DNA from: Pleionea sediminis
GTDB taxonomy: Bacteria; Pseudomonadota; Gammaproteobacteria; Enterobacterales; Kangiellaceae
Assembly: GCF_007570825.1 (NCBI RefSeq)
Contig: NZ_SUNB01000001.1
Span: 1,798,001 to 1,862,000, forward strand
Direction: 5' to 3'
Length of the DNA: 64,000 nt
Shown here in pieces: positions 44,795-54,375 of the stretch (position 1 is its first letter; each line of letters starts with the position of its first letter). The notes below the pieces were generated by a model. That model worked only from the letters and a program-made list of their open reading frames with translations. It had not been told where the DNA came from and did not search any database. The translations under genes were made by a program, and so were the position numbers.

Positions 44795-46735
44795 CTAGAT
44801 GTTCTCGAAGGGTAACTGAATTTGCTCTTCGTGAACTTCTGTTTGAGTTTTTATTTCATCCTCATTTTTTGCAGGAATAAGGATTGTAAAACAAGTACCA
44901 AGATCAGGCGCAGACTCGACACGTAATTGACCTTTTAACTGCTCGCTTATTATAAAATAAGAAACGGAAAGTCCGAGCCCAGTTCCTTTTCCTTCTGGCT
45001 TGGTTGTAAAAAATGGTTCGAAAACTCGCTTACGTATTTTTTCTGGCATCCCAGGCCCGTTATCCATAATGTCAATTCGAAGGTTTACCGATTCCATATG
45101 TGCCTTGACTGTAATTGTTGGGTGAGTATTGTCTTCTTGAGCAGCTAGTGCTTGAGCGGCGTTGATTAACAGATTGAGTAGCACTTGATGTAGTTGGTTT
45201 TTTTGCGCCTTAATCGTGGGTAAGTCGGGCTCTATTTGTTGTTCCACTTTTATGTCGCGGAAACCATGTTCACGATATTGAGTAAAATCTTTTTTCGCAA
45301 GTCGTATCGAGGTTAGTAGGGCTTCTTCAATATTGATGCTTGTTGATTCTCCTTGGCTGGGACGCGCAAAACTTAACATATCAGAAACAATGGTAGCAGC
45401 GCGTTCTCCGGCTTCTTTTATGGCACCTAGCGCTGAATGTATTTTTTGTTTTTCTAGATATTGGACGACTTTGTCGAGATCAAGGTTTAGCTGCTCTGCG
45501 ATTTTTTGATTCCTTGGAAAGTCCGGTGAAAGGCGACGGTTAATGTTTTGAGTGCTTTGTAGAATAGCTCCCAGAGGATTATTGATTTCATGAGCCATAC
45601 CTGCCGCAAGTCCACCGAGTGAGAGCATTTTTTCAGTTTGCACCAGCATTTCATCAAAATGTGCTTTTTCAGTAATATCGTCTAGTCGGATTACCACTCC
45701 TGGATCGTCTGAGCTCGCGTTTTGACTGAGTGGATAAACCATAACTTCAAACTGTTTGTTCTCTTCTCCCATTCGTATATTGATGTTTCGATAAAGTTTT
45801 CTAGTGCCTTTATTACTTTGACGTATCATTTTAAAAATAACGGACTTAAATTGGGGCAATAATTGTGTAATTACCTGACCTATTGCTGCCCCTTCGAATA
45901 CACCAAAAACCTTTTCAGCTTCTAAGTTCCATTGTGTCACTTTTAGATTTTCATCAAGAGCAATGATGACTGAGGGCATTGAGTTAACGAGGTTTTCTAA
46001 TAAAAGACGGATTTCATAAATGCGTTTTTCTGTCATTTCGCGTTTGTGAACTTCTTCAACCAATTTTTCATTGCGTTCTTGCATTCGGCTTTCTAGCCTA
46101 TTTCGTGCTCTTTCTAAAGCTTCTTTTGAGTCATAAAGTTCTTTTTCAACTTTCCTCCGGCGTGTAATGTCTCGAGCAATTTCCAAGTAATGCGTACCGT
46201 CCATCCAGCCGGCAATTGAAATATGATTCTCGATAGGAATTCGCTCATTATCTGCTGTACGGTAGGTGGATTCAAAAGTAAGGGATTGTCCGCTAAAAAG
46301 CTGTTGGTGCATTTTGGGATTTCGGTAAAGGGTGCATTCAATATCAATATCTGTATTGTGCATCGATTTTAGTTGCTCGACAGAAAACCCAAGGACCTGA
46401 CAAGCTTTTCTATTGGCATTAATAATTTGACCGTTGGGTCGTGTTATTAAGATCATATCTGCTGCATGGTCAATAAGCTCTGCTACGTTACGTTTGGTTT
46501 CAAGTGACTGAATTTCTTTACGGTGCACTTTCGTTAAGAGTAAATAAACCGGCAAAAACAGAACGATTGCGGTAATGATGGCAACTTCAACATCGAACAG
46601 TAATTTATTGGAATCTAGCTTTTGATTGGTATAAAGGAAATACAACCAATCTACTACTATCGGGGATAACAGCAGCAAAAGAGATATTACGAGAATCCAG
46701 TGGACCAATGATAATTTAAGTAGCATATTTTTCAT
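44795..46735 (-). CDS. PAS-containing sensor histidine kinase (NtrB/ZraS-like)
   Basis: A 646-residue protein with two N-terminal membrane helices (about 12-32 and 48-66), a PAS domain (about 80-195, [13 protein letters not shown]), a coiled coil, and a second PAS (about 245-360). The histidine kinase core has [15 protein letters not shown], and the ATPase domain has [16 protein letters not shown] and G-K-G-T-G-L-G-L-S. The H-E-I-N-N-P H-box is of the NtrB-like class. No partner regulator is adjacent, so it is an orphan kinase here. Confidence 0.87.
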   Translation of the reverse strand: MKNMLLKLSLVHWILVISLLLLLSPIVVDWLYFLYTNQKLDSNKLLFDVEVAIITAIVLFLPVYLLLTKVHRKEIQSLETKRNVAELIDHAADMILITRPNGQIINANRKACQVLGFSVEQLKSMHNTDIDIECTLYRNPKMHQQLFSGQSLTFESTYRTADNERIPIENHISIAGWMDGTHYLEIARDITRRRKVEKELYDSKEALERARNRLESRMQERNEKLVEEVHKREMTEKRIYEIRLLLENLVNSMPSVIIALDENLKVTQWNLEAEKVFGVFEGAAIGQVITQLLPQFKSVIFKMIRQSNKGTRKLYRNINIRMGEENKQFEVMVYPLSQNASSDDPGVVIRLDDITEKAHFDEMLVQTEKMLSLGGLAAGMAHEINNPLGAILQSTQNINRRLSPDFPRNQKIAEQLNLDLDKVVQYLEKQKIHSALGAIKEAGERAATIVSDMLSFARPSQGESTSINIEEALLTSIRLAKKDFTQYREHGFRDIKVEQQIEPDLPTIKAQKNQLHQVLLNLLINAAQALAAQEDNTHPTITVKAHMESVNLRIDIMDNGPGMPEKIRKRVFEPFFTTKPEGKGTGLGLSVSYFIISEQLKGQLRVESAPDLGTCFTILIPAKNEDEIKTQTEVHEEQIQLPFENI

Positions 46736-46969
46736 TTTAATAACGGTTCAATTTCAATAAGTCGCTGATCTTGCTACATTAGAATCTTAGTTGAATTCCC
46801 AAATTCCCGCACGGTAAAACTCTTTGCGTTCTGCTGAGGATGTGATAAAAAGATAGTTAGTTCAATAAAAAGATGTAAAATTACCGGAAATAATTGAGTT
46901 TTTTAGTCGGTTAATTGGTATAGAAAAGGTTTCCGGTTCACGAAAGTGATTTAACGTTGGGAGATGTCT

Positions 46970-47413
46970 ATGTCGGGTTCTGTAGAACAGAATTCACGAG
47001 CTCGGTCTGTTATTGAGCGTTGGCTGGCAGAACGTAATGAACTATTGGTCCTTTATTGCCGTTTAACAGGTAAGCGTAAAGATATGATGTTGCCTGGTAA
47101 AGACCAAATTGACCAATTCTGCGATGTCCTTATCGACTATGTTTCTGCTGGGCATTTTGAGGTCTACGAGCAAGTGGTGAGTAACTGCGATCTTAATGGT
47201 CCTCAGTCGTTAAAGCTTCTTCAAGATCTGTTCCCTAAAATTAGTGAGACAACGGACCTCGTTGTCGATTTTAATGATAAATATTCAGACTCAAAGACCA
47301 TAGAGGAATCGATGGCAGAGCTCGATAGAGATCTCTCGGCATTGGGAGAAGCTATTGCCAGTCGTGTTGAAATGGAAGATAAATTAATTGAAACATTGGC
47401 AACCCATCATTAG
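46970..47413 (+). CDS. rsd: Regulator of sigma D / AlgQ family protein
   Basis: About 147 residues from the ATG at 46970, which has GGGAG six bases upstream; the ATG at 46964 abuts that site. The R-W-L-A-E-R-N-E-L-L-V-L-Y-C segment and F-C-D-V-L-I-D-Y-V-S-A-G-H-F-E-V-Y are hallmark Rsd/AlgQ sequences. Rsd binds the housekeeping sigma-70 and lowers its use in stationary phase, as 6S RNA in this window also does. The next gene starts within 10 bp. Confidence 0.9.
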   Translation: MSGSVEQNSRARSVIERWLAERNELLVLYCRLTGKRKDMMLPGKDQIDQFCDVLIDYVSAGHFEVYEQVVSNCDLNGPQSLKLLQDLFPKISETTDLVVDFNDKYSDSKTIEESMAELDRDLSALGEAIASRVEMEDKLIETLATHH

Positions 47414-47421
47414 GAGTGAGT

Positions 47422-47712
47422 ATGATTCGGGTGATTATTGAGCGACAGCTGAAACCAGGGCGTTTTGATGAATATGCGACAATCATACGTCGCGCGAAAA
47501 AGGAAGCCACACGTAAGCCAGGTTTCATGGGAGGGGAGTTATATTTTGATATGGATGACAAAAATAAAATTTTTATCATTGCTGCATGGGACAATTTGGA
47601 AAACTGGAATCTATGGGATGCGAGTGATGAGCGAAAGGCGCTAACTCAAGAGCTGTCGCCTATTATGGAAGGCGCTGAGAAAATAAAGATTCTAAAAAGC
47701 AGTCGTATTTAA
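47422..47712 (+). CDS. Antibiotic biosynthesis monooxygenase (ABM) fold protein
   Basis: About 96 residues from the ATG at 47422, with AGGAG five to six bases upstream. The small ferredoxin-like ABM domain is recognisable (I-R-V-I-I-E-R-Q-L-K-P-G-R, G-F-M-G-G-E-L-Y-F-D, A-A-W-D-N-L-E-N-W). Such dimeric proteins may be quinol- or haem-related monooxygenases, but the substrate is not predictable. It is cotranscribed with rsd. Confidence 0.8.
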   Translation: MIRVIIERQLKPGRFDEYATIIRRAKKEATRKPGFMGGELYFDMDDKNKIFIIAAWDNLENWNLWDASDERKALTQELSPIMEGAEKIKILKSSRI

Positions 47713-47721
47713 AGTTTGAAA

Positions 47722-48060
47722 TCAGTTTTTGGTTGCTTTATTCAATTCGTTGTTTAGCTTTCCCGTGATGGCGTAAAACAACATTTTAAAATCGCTAATG
47801 AATGACCACCAGGGGTAGGTGAAGGTAGCTGGGCGGTTCTTCTCGATAAAAAAATGTCCAATCCAAGCAGGCGTATAGCCAAGTATCAGTGGTAGCCAGA
47901 GCCAGCCCCATAGTTGATAAGCGATAAATAATGATAGTGTGGCAAGAGCAAGCGTTGTGCCGAGATAATGAAGAGCACGACAGGCTGAACGCTGGTGCTC
48001 TCGCAAATAGAAGAGCCAGAACTCATCGTATGTTTTGATGCGAACTGGCTGATTACTCAT
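47722..48060 (-). CDS. DUF962/Mpo1-like membrane protein
   Basis: The 112-residue protein has an N-terminal F-W-L-F-Y-L-R-E-H-Q segment with the conserved H, an H-Y-L-G-T-T motif and three hydrophobic helices, and a G-H-F-F-I-E-K-N-R-P-A-T-F motif near residue 75. This matches DUF962 (Mpo1/YGL010w family). Yeast Mpo1 is an iron-dependent 2-hydroxy fatty acid dioxygenase; the bacterial role is untested. The stop of the FKBP gene is 5 bp away. Confidence 0.85.
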   Translation of the reverse strand: MSNQPVRIKTYDEFWLFYLREHQRSACRALHYLGTTLALATLSLFIAYQLWGWLWLPLILGYTPAWIGHFFIEKNRPATFTYPWWSFISDFKMLFYAITGKLNNELNKATKN

Positions 48061-48065
48061 CGTTA

Positions 48066-48887
48066 TTACTGAGTAGCTTCTTCAGTTTTCTTTTCTGCTT
48101 TGGCGTGCTCATGGCTGTCTTTTGGCGCCTCAGCTGATGCTTCAGGATTTATATCTATCAATTCAACATCGAAAATCAACGTTGCGCCTGGAGGAATGCT
48201 TCCTGGTCGACCCTGGTCTCCATAAGCTAAATCAGACGGAATGTAGAAGCGATATTTTGCACCTTTGCTCATTAACTGAAGACCTTCTGTCCAACCTGAA
48301 ATAACTCGGTTAAGTGGAAACTCAGCAGGTTGTCCTCGTTTGACTGAGCTATCGAATTCGGTGCCGTCAATTAAAGTGCCTGTATAATGAACTTTTACAA
48401 CGTCAGTTGCTTCTGGGAAGCTCTCGGCGTCGCCTTTCTCGATAACTTTGTAATAAAGTCCGGTACCACTTTCTGCGGCTTTAATTTCGCTGTCTTCTGC
48501 TTTAAGTTTATTAATGTGCTCTTCACCAGCAGTTTTGTTTACGGCAACTTCTTGTTGTTGCTTTTCTTGCATTGCTTTTTGCATGGTTTGTTGAAGCGCT
48601 GCCATATGCTGAGAAATTTCTTCGTCAGTGAATACTGACTTACCGTCAACGCCATCTATAAAGCCTTGCTTAAGCATGTCGTAATTTAATGCATCAGGTC
48701 CGACATTGCCGGTATCTTTGATTAAGCGAGTGCTGAACATTGCGCCAAGAGCATAACTTTGCTTCTCTGCTTCAGTTGTGGGCTTAACAACTTCAACCTT
48801 TTTAACTTCTTTGTTTTCAGTGGTTTGTTGTTGGTTACAACCTACAAGCAGCGCGGAAAGCACAGCGACAGAGATTAGTTTTTTCAC
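48066..48887 (-). CDS. FKBP-type peptidyl-prolyl isomerase lipoprotein
   Basis: The 273-residue protein has a lipoprotein signal (A-L-L-V-G-C, Cys17), an FKBP_N dimerisation region (about 35-145, A-L-G-A-M-F-S-T-R-L), and an FKBP_C domain (about 155-250, V-K-V-H-Y-T-G-T-L-I-D-G-T-E-F-D-S-S, Y-I-P-S-D-L-A-Y-G). A Glu/Ala/Lys/His tail closes it. It is the FkpA/FklB/Mip family that helps fold envelope proteins; the lipid anchor places it in the outer membrane or periplasm face. It lies next to the Mpo1-like gene on the same strand. Confidence 0.9.
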   Translation of the reverse strand: MKKLISVAVLSALLVGCNQQQTTENKEVKKVEVVKPTTEAEKQSYALGAMFSTRLIKDTGNVGPDALNYDMLKQGFIDGVDGKSVFTDEEISQHMAALQQTMQKAMQEKQQQEVAVNKTAGEEHINKLKAEDSEIKAAESGTGLYYKVIEKGDAESFPEATDVVKVHYTGTLIDGTEFDSSVKRGQPAEFPLNRVISGWTEGLQLMSKGAKYRFYIPSDLAYGDQGRPGSIPPGATLIFDVELIDINPEASAEAPKDSHEHAKAEKKTEEATQ

Positions 48888-48989
48888 GAAAATTCCCCTA
48901 CAGTAAGTAAATGGATTGCTTTAATTAGAATGAGCAGTCTACCGGCATAATATTAAAAAGCAAACGATGCTGTCTGATAGAGTTTTCTC

Positions 48990-50039
48990 ATGATAAAAAT
49001 TGTGAATCCAGTGGCGATTTGGCTGTGCGTAATAAGTGTCCACTTCATAACCGGGTGCGATTCTACGCCAGAATCGGTGGCGACCTGGCAACATTCTGCG
49101 GTTGGAACCTTGGACGCCTCCATCTCAAAAGATGGTCGATTTGCACTGGTGAGTTCAGTGAATCATCAGGCCGGATTTTGGGATTTGGAAAAAAATGAAC
49201 TCCTGTTTCAATGGCGGCATAATGAGAACCCTGAGAGCGGTATCATTGCTACTGCGATTTCCCCGGATGGAACTCGGGCAATTACCGCTGATAATCGTAC
49301 CTTTGTGATTTGGGATACTTCATCAGGGAAAGCTTATGGTTACTGGGAAGCGCCAGCTCAAATATCTGCGGTGGCCTTATCTGATTCAGGAAAACATGTC
49401 CTTCTAGGACTGAGAAGCGGAAAAGTTGTGCATATCAATATGGAAACTGGGCGTCGTTTAGAATTTACGGCGCATCGAGTAGAACCTGTCGCATCGATTG
49501 ATATGTCAGCAAATGGGTTATGGGCGATAAGTGGGGCAAGTGACGGCCGTGCTATTGTTTGGAATACAGAGACAGGTAAGCCGACTTATGTTTTTGAGCA
49601 CGACACTCGAGTAACTTTGGTTAAATTTGATTCGCGCGGTGATCTGGCATTTTCATCTGGCACCCGCGGCAATGCATTTATTTGGGACCTAACAAATGGT
49701 TCTCTTGTGACTCGATTGCAATTAAAACCCAGAGAGTATGTAACAACTTCCGCTGTCTTCTCAATGAAGGGCGATAGGATTGCCACCGGCGCACCGGATA
49801 AGGATATCGTATTATGGTCTACTCGAAATGGTGAAAAGCTTGGCTCCTGGAAAGCAAAGACTCGAGATGTCTGGAAACCAACCGGAGCGATTGTTTGGGC
49901 TGTAGCATTTGATGCTGATGAGCAGCACTTGCTCACTGAGGCTTCTTCTGGATTTGGTCAAAAATGGTCGCTCCAGGAATTATCAAGTGAGCAAGAACTT
50001 GAAGAAATTGATAGTGCAAAGGATCAAATCATCGAGTAA
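48990..50039 (+). CDS. WD40-repeat lipoprotein
   Basis: A 349-residue protein with lipoprotein signal ending I-T-G-C (Cys23) followed by Asp, which may retain it in the inner membrane. Six or seven WD40-like blades follow (A-F-S-W-D type motifs: N-H-Q-A-G-F-W-D-L, T-F-V-I-W-D-T-S-S-G, A-I-V-W-N-T-E-T-G, A-F-I-W-D-L-T-N-G, I-V-L-W-S-T-R-N-G). It is probably a periplasmic binding scaffold. No enzyme motif is seen. The adjacent peptidase gene converges on it. Confidence 0.82.
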   Translation: MIKIVNPVAIWLCVISVHFITGCDSTPESVATWQHSAVGTLDASISKDGRFALVSSVNHQAGFWDLEKNELLFQWRHNENPESGIIATAISPDGTRAITADNRTFVIWDTSSGKAYGYWEAPAQISAVALSDSGKHVLLGLRSGKVVHINMETGRRLEFTAHRVEPVASIDMSANGLWAISGASDGRAIVWNTETGKPTYVFEHDTRVTLVKFDSRGDLAFSSGTRGNAFIWDLTNGSLVTRLQLKPREYVTTSAVFSMKGDRIATGAPDKDIVLWSTRNGEKLGSWKAKTRDVWKPTGAIVWAVAFDADEQHLLTEASSGFGQKWSLQELSSEQELEEIDSAKDQIIE

Positions 50040-50045
50040 TGAAAC

Positions 50046-51722
50046 CTAATTTTCTTTAGCGAAAGTTTCACCAAAGAAGTTACCTTCATGCCAACGGGGG
50101 CGCTCTTTACTGTTTCCAATTTCCTTGCCGATTAAATAATTAACCTGAGTAAAAACAGCTCCTGCCTCATAATTTATTGGTAAAGAACTCTCATCGCTGG
50201 GTTGATGGTAGTGTTCTGCAAAGAACTTCTGAAACATCTCTTCACCATTAACTGAATCATCAAGAGATTTAAATCCGGGCACTAAAAATACGGCGGGTAT
50301 ACCCTGCTTAACAAAAGAGTAATGATCAGATCGGGTAAAAATATTTTGCTCGGGCATTGGGTCCGGTGATAATTGCAAATTAACTGTCTCTGCAGCTTTT
50401 TGAACAAAATCTTCCATCGTGGAATGTTCAGAACCAAAGGCAATAACATCACCAATGGGATACAAAATCAGCGGCATATCCAAGTTTATATTGGCAACGA
50501 TCTGATCAATTGGCACCGTTGGATTTTTGGCATAAAAGTCTGAACCGAGTAATCCTTTTTCTTCAGCAGTGACAGCGAGAAACAGAATTGAACGTTTTGG
50601 TGGATTAGTAGAAAAAAGCCGGGCGGTTTCAAGCATTATTGCCGTGCCACTTGCGTTATCGAGGGCTCCGTTATGGATGATATCTTTTTCTGACTCCAGT
50701 GGTTCAAGTGAGTGATATTCGCCAAGATGATCAAGGTGCGCAGTGTAAAGAATGTATTCATGCTTTAGTTCGGGATCACTTCCTTCAATAAAGCCTGCTA
50801 CATTATAACTCGTAATGTTTTTAAATTTTGTTTGCGTTTGAATTGTCGCGGTAAAATCTAAATCGAACTTTGGAAGTGGTTCGTCTTTCTCTATCTTCTC
50901 GAGTAAGGATTCAAAGGTATACTCTGAGTCACTCAATAATAAACTTGCAGCAGTCTGACTTAATAAAGCACTGCCTTTTAGTTCTGGAATACTATTTCCT
51001 GGTATTCCATTTTCATCAAGCCAGTCGATTGAGTGAGAATTTAAGGTCTTCTTAATGCGCTCATAAGGATAGCGTTTTTCTGCTGCGGGTGTGTGTAATA
51101 ATAAAACACCAACCGCGCCATGTTTGGCCGCAGCACGTGCTCTTTCCCTCACATTTGCTAAGTGTGCTCCTTTTTCCGAAGCAAAGGAGGCTGGTTTTCC
51201 TAGCATAATAACGACGATTTTTCCTGTAACATCGATGGTTTCATAATCGTTGTGACTGAAGTCGGGTGCTTTAATACCGTAACCAATAAAAACTAAAGGA
51301 GCCGTTAATTTTTGTTCTGATGCTACTTCATTTCCGCGAGTGACAAAATCATCAGGTAACTGCAGATTAATTGTCGAAGATTTGTTGAAAGTTAATTTTG
51401 TGGCTTCGATATTCAGCTGCCTTTCTCGAAATTGAATCGGTTGTAAGTAACTATCCCCTGAGCCAGCGGGTTTAAGCCCGTATTGTTGAAAATGGGAAGC
51501 AACATACTTGGCTGCTATATTGTAACCCTCAGAGCCCGTGGCCCTGCCTTTCAAAGAATCGTCGGCTAAAAATGAAATATGGGCTCTCAAAGAATTTTGA
51601 TTGACTTCCGGTATTGAGCTTTGTTCTTTAATTGAGATATTTGGTTCTTTGCACCCAGCTAATATTAAGCTAGTTGCAAGTACTAAAATTTGAATTGCTA
51701 TTAATGAAATCGTATTGCGCAT
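50046..51722 (-). CDS. M28-family metallopeptidase with PA domain, lipoprotein
   Basis: A 558-residue protein with lipoprotein signal (L-I-L-A-G-C, Cys24). A PA-domain insertion lies at about 110-250. The M28 zinc-peptidase core has ligands in H-L-D-H-L-G, G-A-L-D-N-A-S-G, A-E-E-K-G-L-L-G (catalytic Glu then ligand), N-L-D-M and S-D-H-Y-S-F. M28 members remove N-terminal amino acids from peptides. It would act on the periplasmic side or outside. It converges with the WD40 gene, with the next plus-strand gene 171 bp away. Confidence 0.88.
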   Translation of the reverse strand: MRNTISLIAIQILVLATSLILAGCKEPNISIKEQSSIPEVNQNSLRAHISFLADDSLKGRATGSEGYNIAAKYVASHFQQYGLKPAGSGDSYLQPIQFRERQLNIEATKLTFNKSSTINLQLPDDFVTRGNEVASEQKLTAPLVFIGYGIKAPDFSHNDYETIDVTGKIVVIMLGKPASFASEKGAHLANVRERARAAAKHGAVGVLLLHTPAAEKRYPYERIKKTLNSHSIDWLDENGIPGNSIPELKGSALLSQTAASLLLSDSEYTFESLLEKIEKDEPLPKFDLDFTATIQTQTKFKNITSYNVAGFIEGSDPELKHEYILYTAHLDHLGEYHSLEPLESEKDIIHNGALDNASGTAIMLETARLFSTNPPKRSILFLAVTAEEKGLLGSDFYAKNPTVPIDQIVANINLDMPLILYPIGDVIAFGSEHSTMEDFVQKAAETVNLQLSPDPMPEQNIFTRSDHYSFVKQGIPAVFLVPGFKSLDDSVNGEEMFQKFFAEHYHQPSDESSLPINYEAGAVFTQVNYLIGKEIGNSKERPRWHEGNFFGETFAKEN

Positions 51723-51893
51723 GATTTAGAAAGTTTTCTTAGACGGAAATACAAGAGTACCGAGTGTGGCGTAAAACGCCAGTGTTAGTTCGTAACAAGT
51801 TATAAAATATAGTACCTTGCTAGCGTTTCTTGGTGTTCAATTCACCGTTATAATGAGCGCTGATTAATTGGTTTAACAAAAAATAGGTGGATT

Positions 51894-53237
51894 GTGTCCT
51901 CACTTTCGCAGCGTGATTTATCGGTACTCTGGCATCCATGCACACAAATGAAAGAGCATGAAATTTATCCATTGCTCCCAATGGTTAAAGGTGATGGAGT
52001 CTATTTAATTGATGATCAAGGAAATCGATATATTGATGCAATCAGCAGTTGGTGGGTTAACCTGTTTGGACACGGTAGAGTCGAAATCAAACGAGCCGTT
52101 CAGCAACAAGCAGAAGAACTAGAGCATGTCATTTTTTCAGGATGCTCCAATATACCCGCCATCGAGTTAGCCGAAAAACTCGTGGCAATTACACCCAAAG
52201 GATTGGATCGAGTGTTTTATGCTGATTGTGGTTCAGCCGCTGTAGAAGTTTCATTGAAAATGAGTTTTCAGTATTGGAAAAATATTGGTCGCCCAGAAAA
52301 GCAAAAATTCATTGCCTTGTCGAATGGTTATCATGGTGAAACAGTGGGAGCGCTATCTGTAGGTGATGTTGCATTATATAAAGAAACCTACGGACCAATG
52401 CTATTTGACACGATTATGGCGCCTTCTCCAGATTGCTTTTATCGTGAACAAGGAGAGTCTTGGTATGATTATTCTTTGCGGCAATTTGAAAAAATGCGTT
52501 CGCTTGTTGAAAAGCATCATCATGAAACAGCGGCTATTATACTCGAGCCTCTGATTCAGTGCGCTGGCAATATGCGAATGTATCATCCGGTGTATCTAAC
52601 TAAGCTTCGTGACTTGTGTGATGAATTTAATGTGCATTTGATTTTTGATGAAATCGCGGTTGGGTTTGGTAGGACAGGTACGCTGTTCGCCTGTGAACAG
52701 GCGAATGTTGTTCCAGACTTTATGTGCGTTTCTAAAGGTATAACGGGCGGCTTTTTGCCTTTAGCAGCAGTATTGACTCGAGAGTCAATCTACGAAGCTT
52801 TTTATGATGATTATTCAAGTTTAAAAGGATTTCTACATTCTCATAGCTATACAGGAAATGCTTTAGCTTGCGCGGCGGGAGTTGCAACTCTTAACATTTT
52901 TGAGCAAGAACCTATTTTAGAAAATAATAAAAAGCTCATTAATAAGCTTTCAGAGGTGGCAGAGCAGTTTGTTGATCATCCTTTTGTTGGAGATGTCAGG
53001 CAAACAGGTACTGTTTTGGCTATTGAAATGATGAAAGACAAAAAGACTAAAGAGGCATTCGATTGGCGAGAGCGAAGAGGAATTCGCGTTTATCAACATG
53101 CGCTGACCCAAGGAGCTTTATTGCGCCCACTTGCTAATGTTGTTTACATGATGCCTCCTTATGTTATTACAGAAGAAGAAATTGAACTGTTAGCTCGTGT
53201 CGCTTGGGATGGTATTAATAAGGCCGTTAAGGATTAA
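51894..53237 (+). CDS. bioA: Adenosylmethionine-8-amino-7-oxononanoate aminotransferase
   Basis: A 447-residue class-III PLP aminotransferase. H-P-C-T-Q-M-K-E-H-E near residue 15 and W-W-V-N-L-F-G-H near residue 50 are BioA signatures. The PLP Asp is in F-D-E-I-A-V-G-F-G-R-T-G and the catalytic Lys in S-K-G-I-T-G-G. It converts KAPA to DAPA with S-adenosylmethionine as amino donor in biotin synthesis. GTG start after AGGTGG. Other bio genes are not in the window; in many Gammaproteobacteria bioA is also separate. rsmE follows. Confidence 0.93.
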   Translation: MSSLSQRDLSVLWHPCTQMKEHEIYPLLPMVKGDGVYLIDDQGNRYIDAISSWWVNLFGHGRVEIKRAVQQQAEELEHVIFSGCSNIPAIELAEKLVAITPKGLDRVFYADCGSAAVEVSLKMSFQYWKNIGRPEKQKFIALSNGYHGETVGALSVGDVALYKETYGPMLFDTIMAPSPDCFYREQGESWYDYSLRQFEKMRSLVEKHHHETAAIILEPLIQCAGNMRMYHPVYLTKLRDLCDEFNVHLIFDEIAVGFGRTGTLFACEQANVVPDFMCVSKGITGGFLPLAAVLTRESIYEAFYDDYSSLKGFLHSHSYTGNALACAAGVATLNIFEQEPILENNKKLINKLSEVAEQFVDHPFVGDVRQTGTVLAIEMMKDKKTKEAFDWRERRGIRVYQHALTQGALLRPLANVVYMMPPYVITEEEIELLARVAWDGINKAVKD

Positions 53238-53241
53238 GCTC

Positions 53242-53970
53242 ATGCGTTTAAACCGAGTTTTTGTCGACGATGAACTGGCGGAGAATAAATTAGTCTCCTT
53301 ACCTTCAGATGTAGTAAGACATTTAATAACGGTTCTTAAAATGAAAGAAGGAGAGTCGCTTATTGTTTTTAATGGTGATGGTTTTTCTTATCATGCGACA
53401 ATTGACTCTATAAATAAAAGAGAAGTGAAAGTATCGATTGATCGACAGGAGTCATCCAATAATGAATCTCCACTTAAATTACATCTCTATCAGGCTGTAG
53501 CAAGAGGAGATAAGATGGACTTTACGATTCAAAAATCTGTAGAGCTGGGAGTGACTGAAATAACTCCAATTTTTACCGAGCGCTGTGGTGTTAAGTTGAG
53601 TACCGACCGGCTAGAGAAAAAATTAAATCATTGGCAAAAAGTGATTATCAGTGCCTGTGAACAATGCGGTAGAAACCAGCTTCCTAAATTGAATCGTCCC
53701 AAATCTTTGCCTGAGTTAGTGGGTGACTCTGAAGTTGATGAGTTCATGTTAATTCTCAACCCACATTCAGGAAAGAGAATTGCTGAATTAGAGCGTTCGA
53801 CTCATTTTTCATTAGTGATTGGTCCGGAGGGTGGATTAACTGATGATGAAGTGAGCGCTTTCGAAAAAAACGGATGCTCAAGTGTAAAATTAGGCCCAAG
53901 AATACTTCGAACAGAAACCGCCGGATTGGCAGTTATCGCAATTATGCAATCGATTTTTGGAGATGTTTAA
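53242..53970 (+). CDS. rsmE: 16S rRNA (uracil1498-N3)-methyltransferase
   Basis: About 243 residues from the ATG at 53242 with AAGGA upstream; an earlier in-frame start lies inside bioA. N-terminal PUA-like domain (M-R-L-N-R-V-F-V-D-D), then a SPOUT knot with I-G-P-E-G-G-L-T-D-D-E and L-G-P-R-I-L-R-T-E-T-A-G. It methylates U1498 of 16S rRNA in the small subunit decoding region. The gene follows bioA closely and converges with the response-regulator gene. Confidence 0.93.
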   Translation: MRLNRVFVDDELAENKLVSLPSDVVRHLITVLKMKEGESLIVFNGDGFSYHATIDSINKREVKVSIDRQESSNNESPLKLHLYQAVARGDKMDFTIQKSVELGVTEITPIFTERCGVKLSTDRLEKKLNHWQKVIISACEQCGRNQLPKLNRPKSLPELVGDSEVDEFMLILNPHSGKRIAELERSTHFSLVIGPEGGLTDDEVSAFEKNGCSSVKLGPRILRTETAGLAVIAIMQSIFGDV

Positions 53971-53982
53971 CGATCTGCTGAG

Positions 53983-54375
53983 TTAACTGGCTAATGCTAA
54001 ATCGTCTAAAATTGAAAGAATTTTTGCTGGTGTGAAGGGTTTAGCGATAAAACCATCGGCACCATTAATTATTGCTTTTCGTACGTTATCAGGAGTGTTA
54101 AAACCACTAACCATAATAACTTTTGTTCTAGGAATATTTTCTTTTATCCGTTTTAGCACAGTAATGCCATTTCCAGACTCTAGTTCTATATCGAGAAATA
54201 TAAGCTTGTAATTGAATCGATAAAGTTTTTCGATTGCAGTATCCTCATCACGAGCTTCATCAACATTAGTGATTTTTTGCATTCGAAGTACTTCTTTTAA
54301 CATGGCCCGTACATCAAAACTGTCGTCAACAATCAGGATGTCACGAACAGGCTTTTGAATATTCTCGTCATTCAT
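53983..54375 (-). CDS. CheY-like stand-alone response regulator
   Basis: A 130-residue receiver domain without an output domain: I-V-D-D near residue 16, phosphoacceptor in L-I-F-L-D-I-E (Asp near 62), V-S-G-F-N and the switch Lys in A-K-P-F-T-P. It overlaps the upstream hybrid kinase gene by 4 bp (ATGA) and so is translationally coupled; it is probably phosphorylated via that kinase's HPt domain. The output target is unknown. Confidence 0.88.
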   Translation of the reverse strand: MNDENIQKPVRDILIVDDSFDVRAMLKEVLRMQKITNVDEARDEDTAIEKLYRFNYKLIFLDIELESGNGITVLKRIKENIPRTKVIMVSGFNTPDNVRKAIINGADGFIAKPFTPAKILSILDDLALAS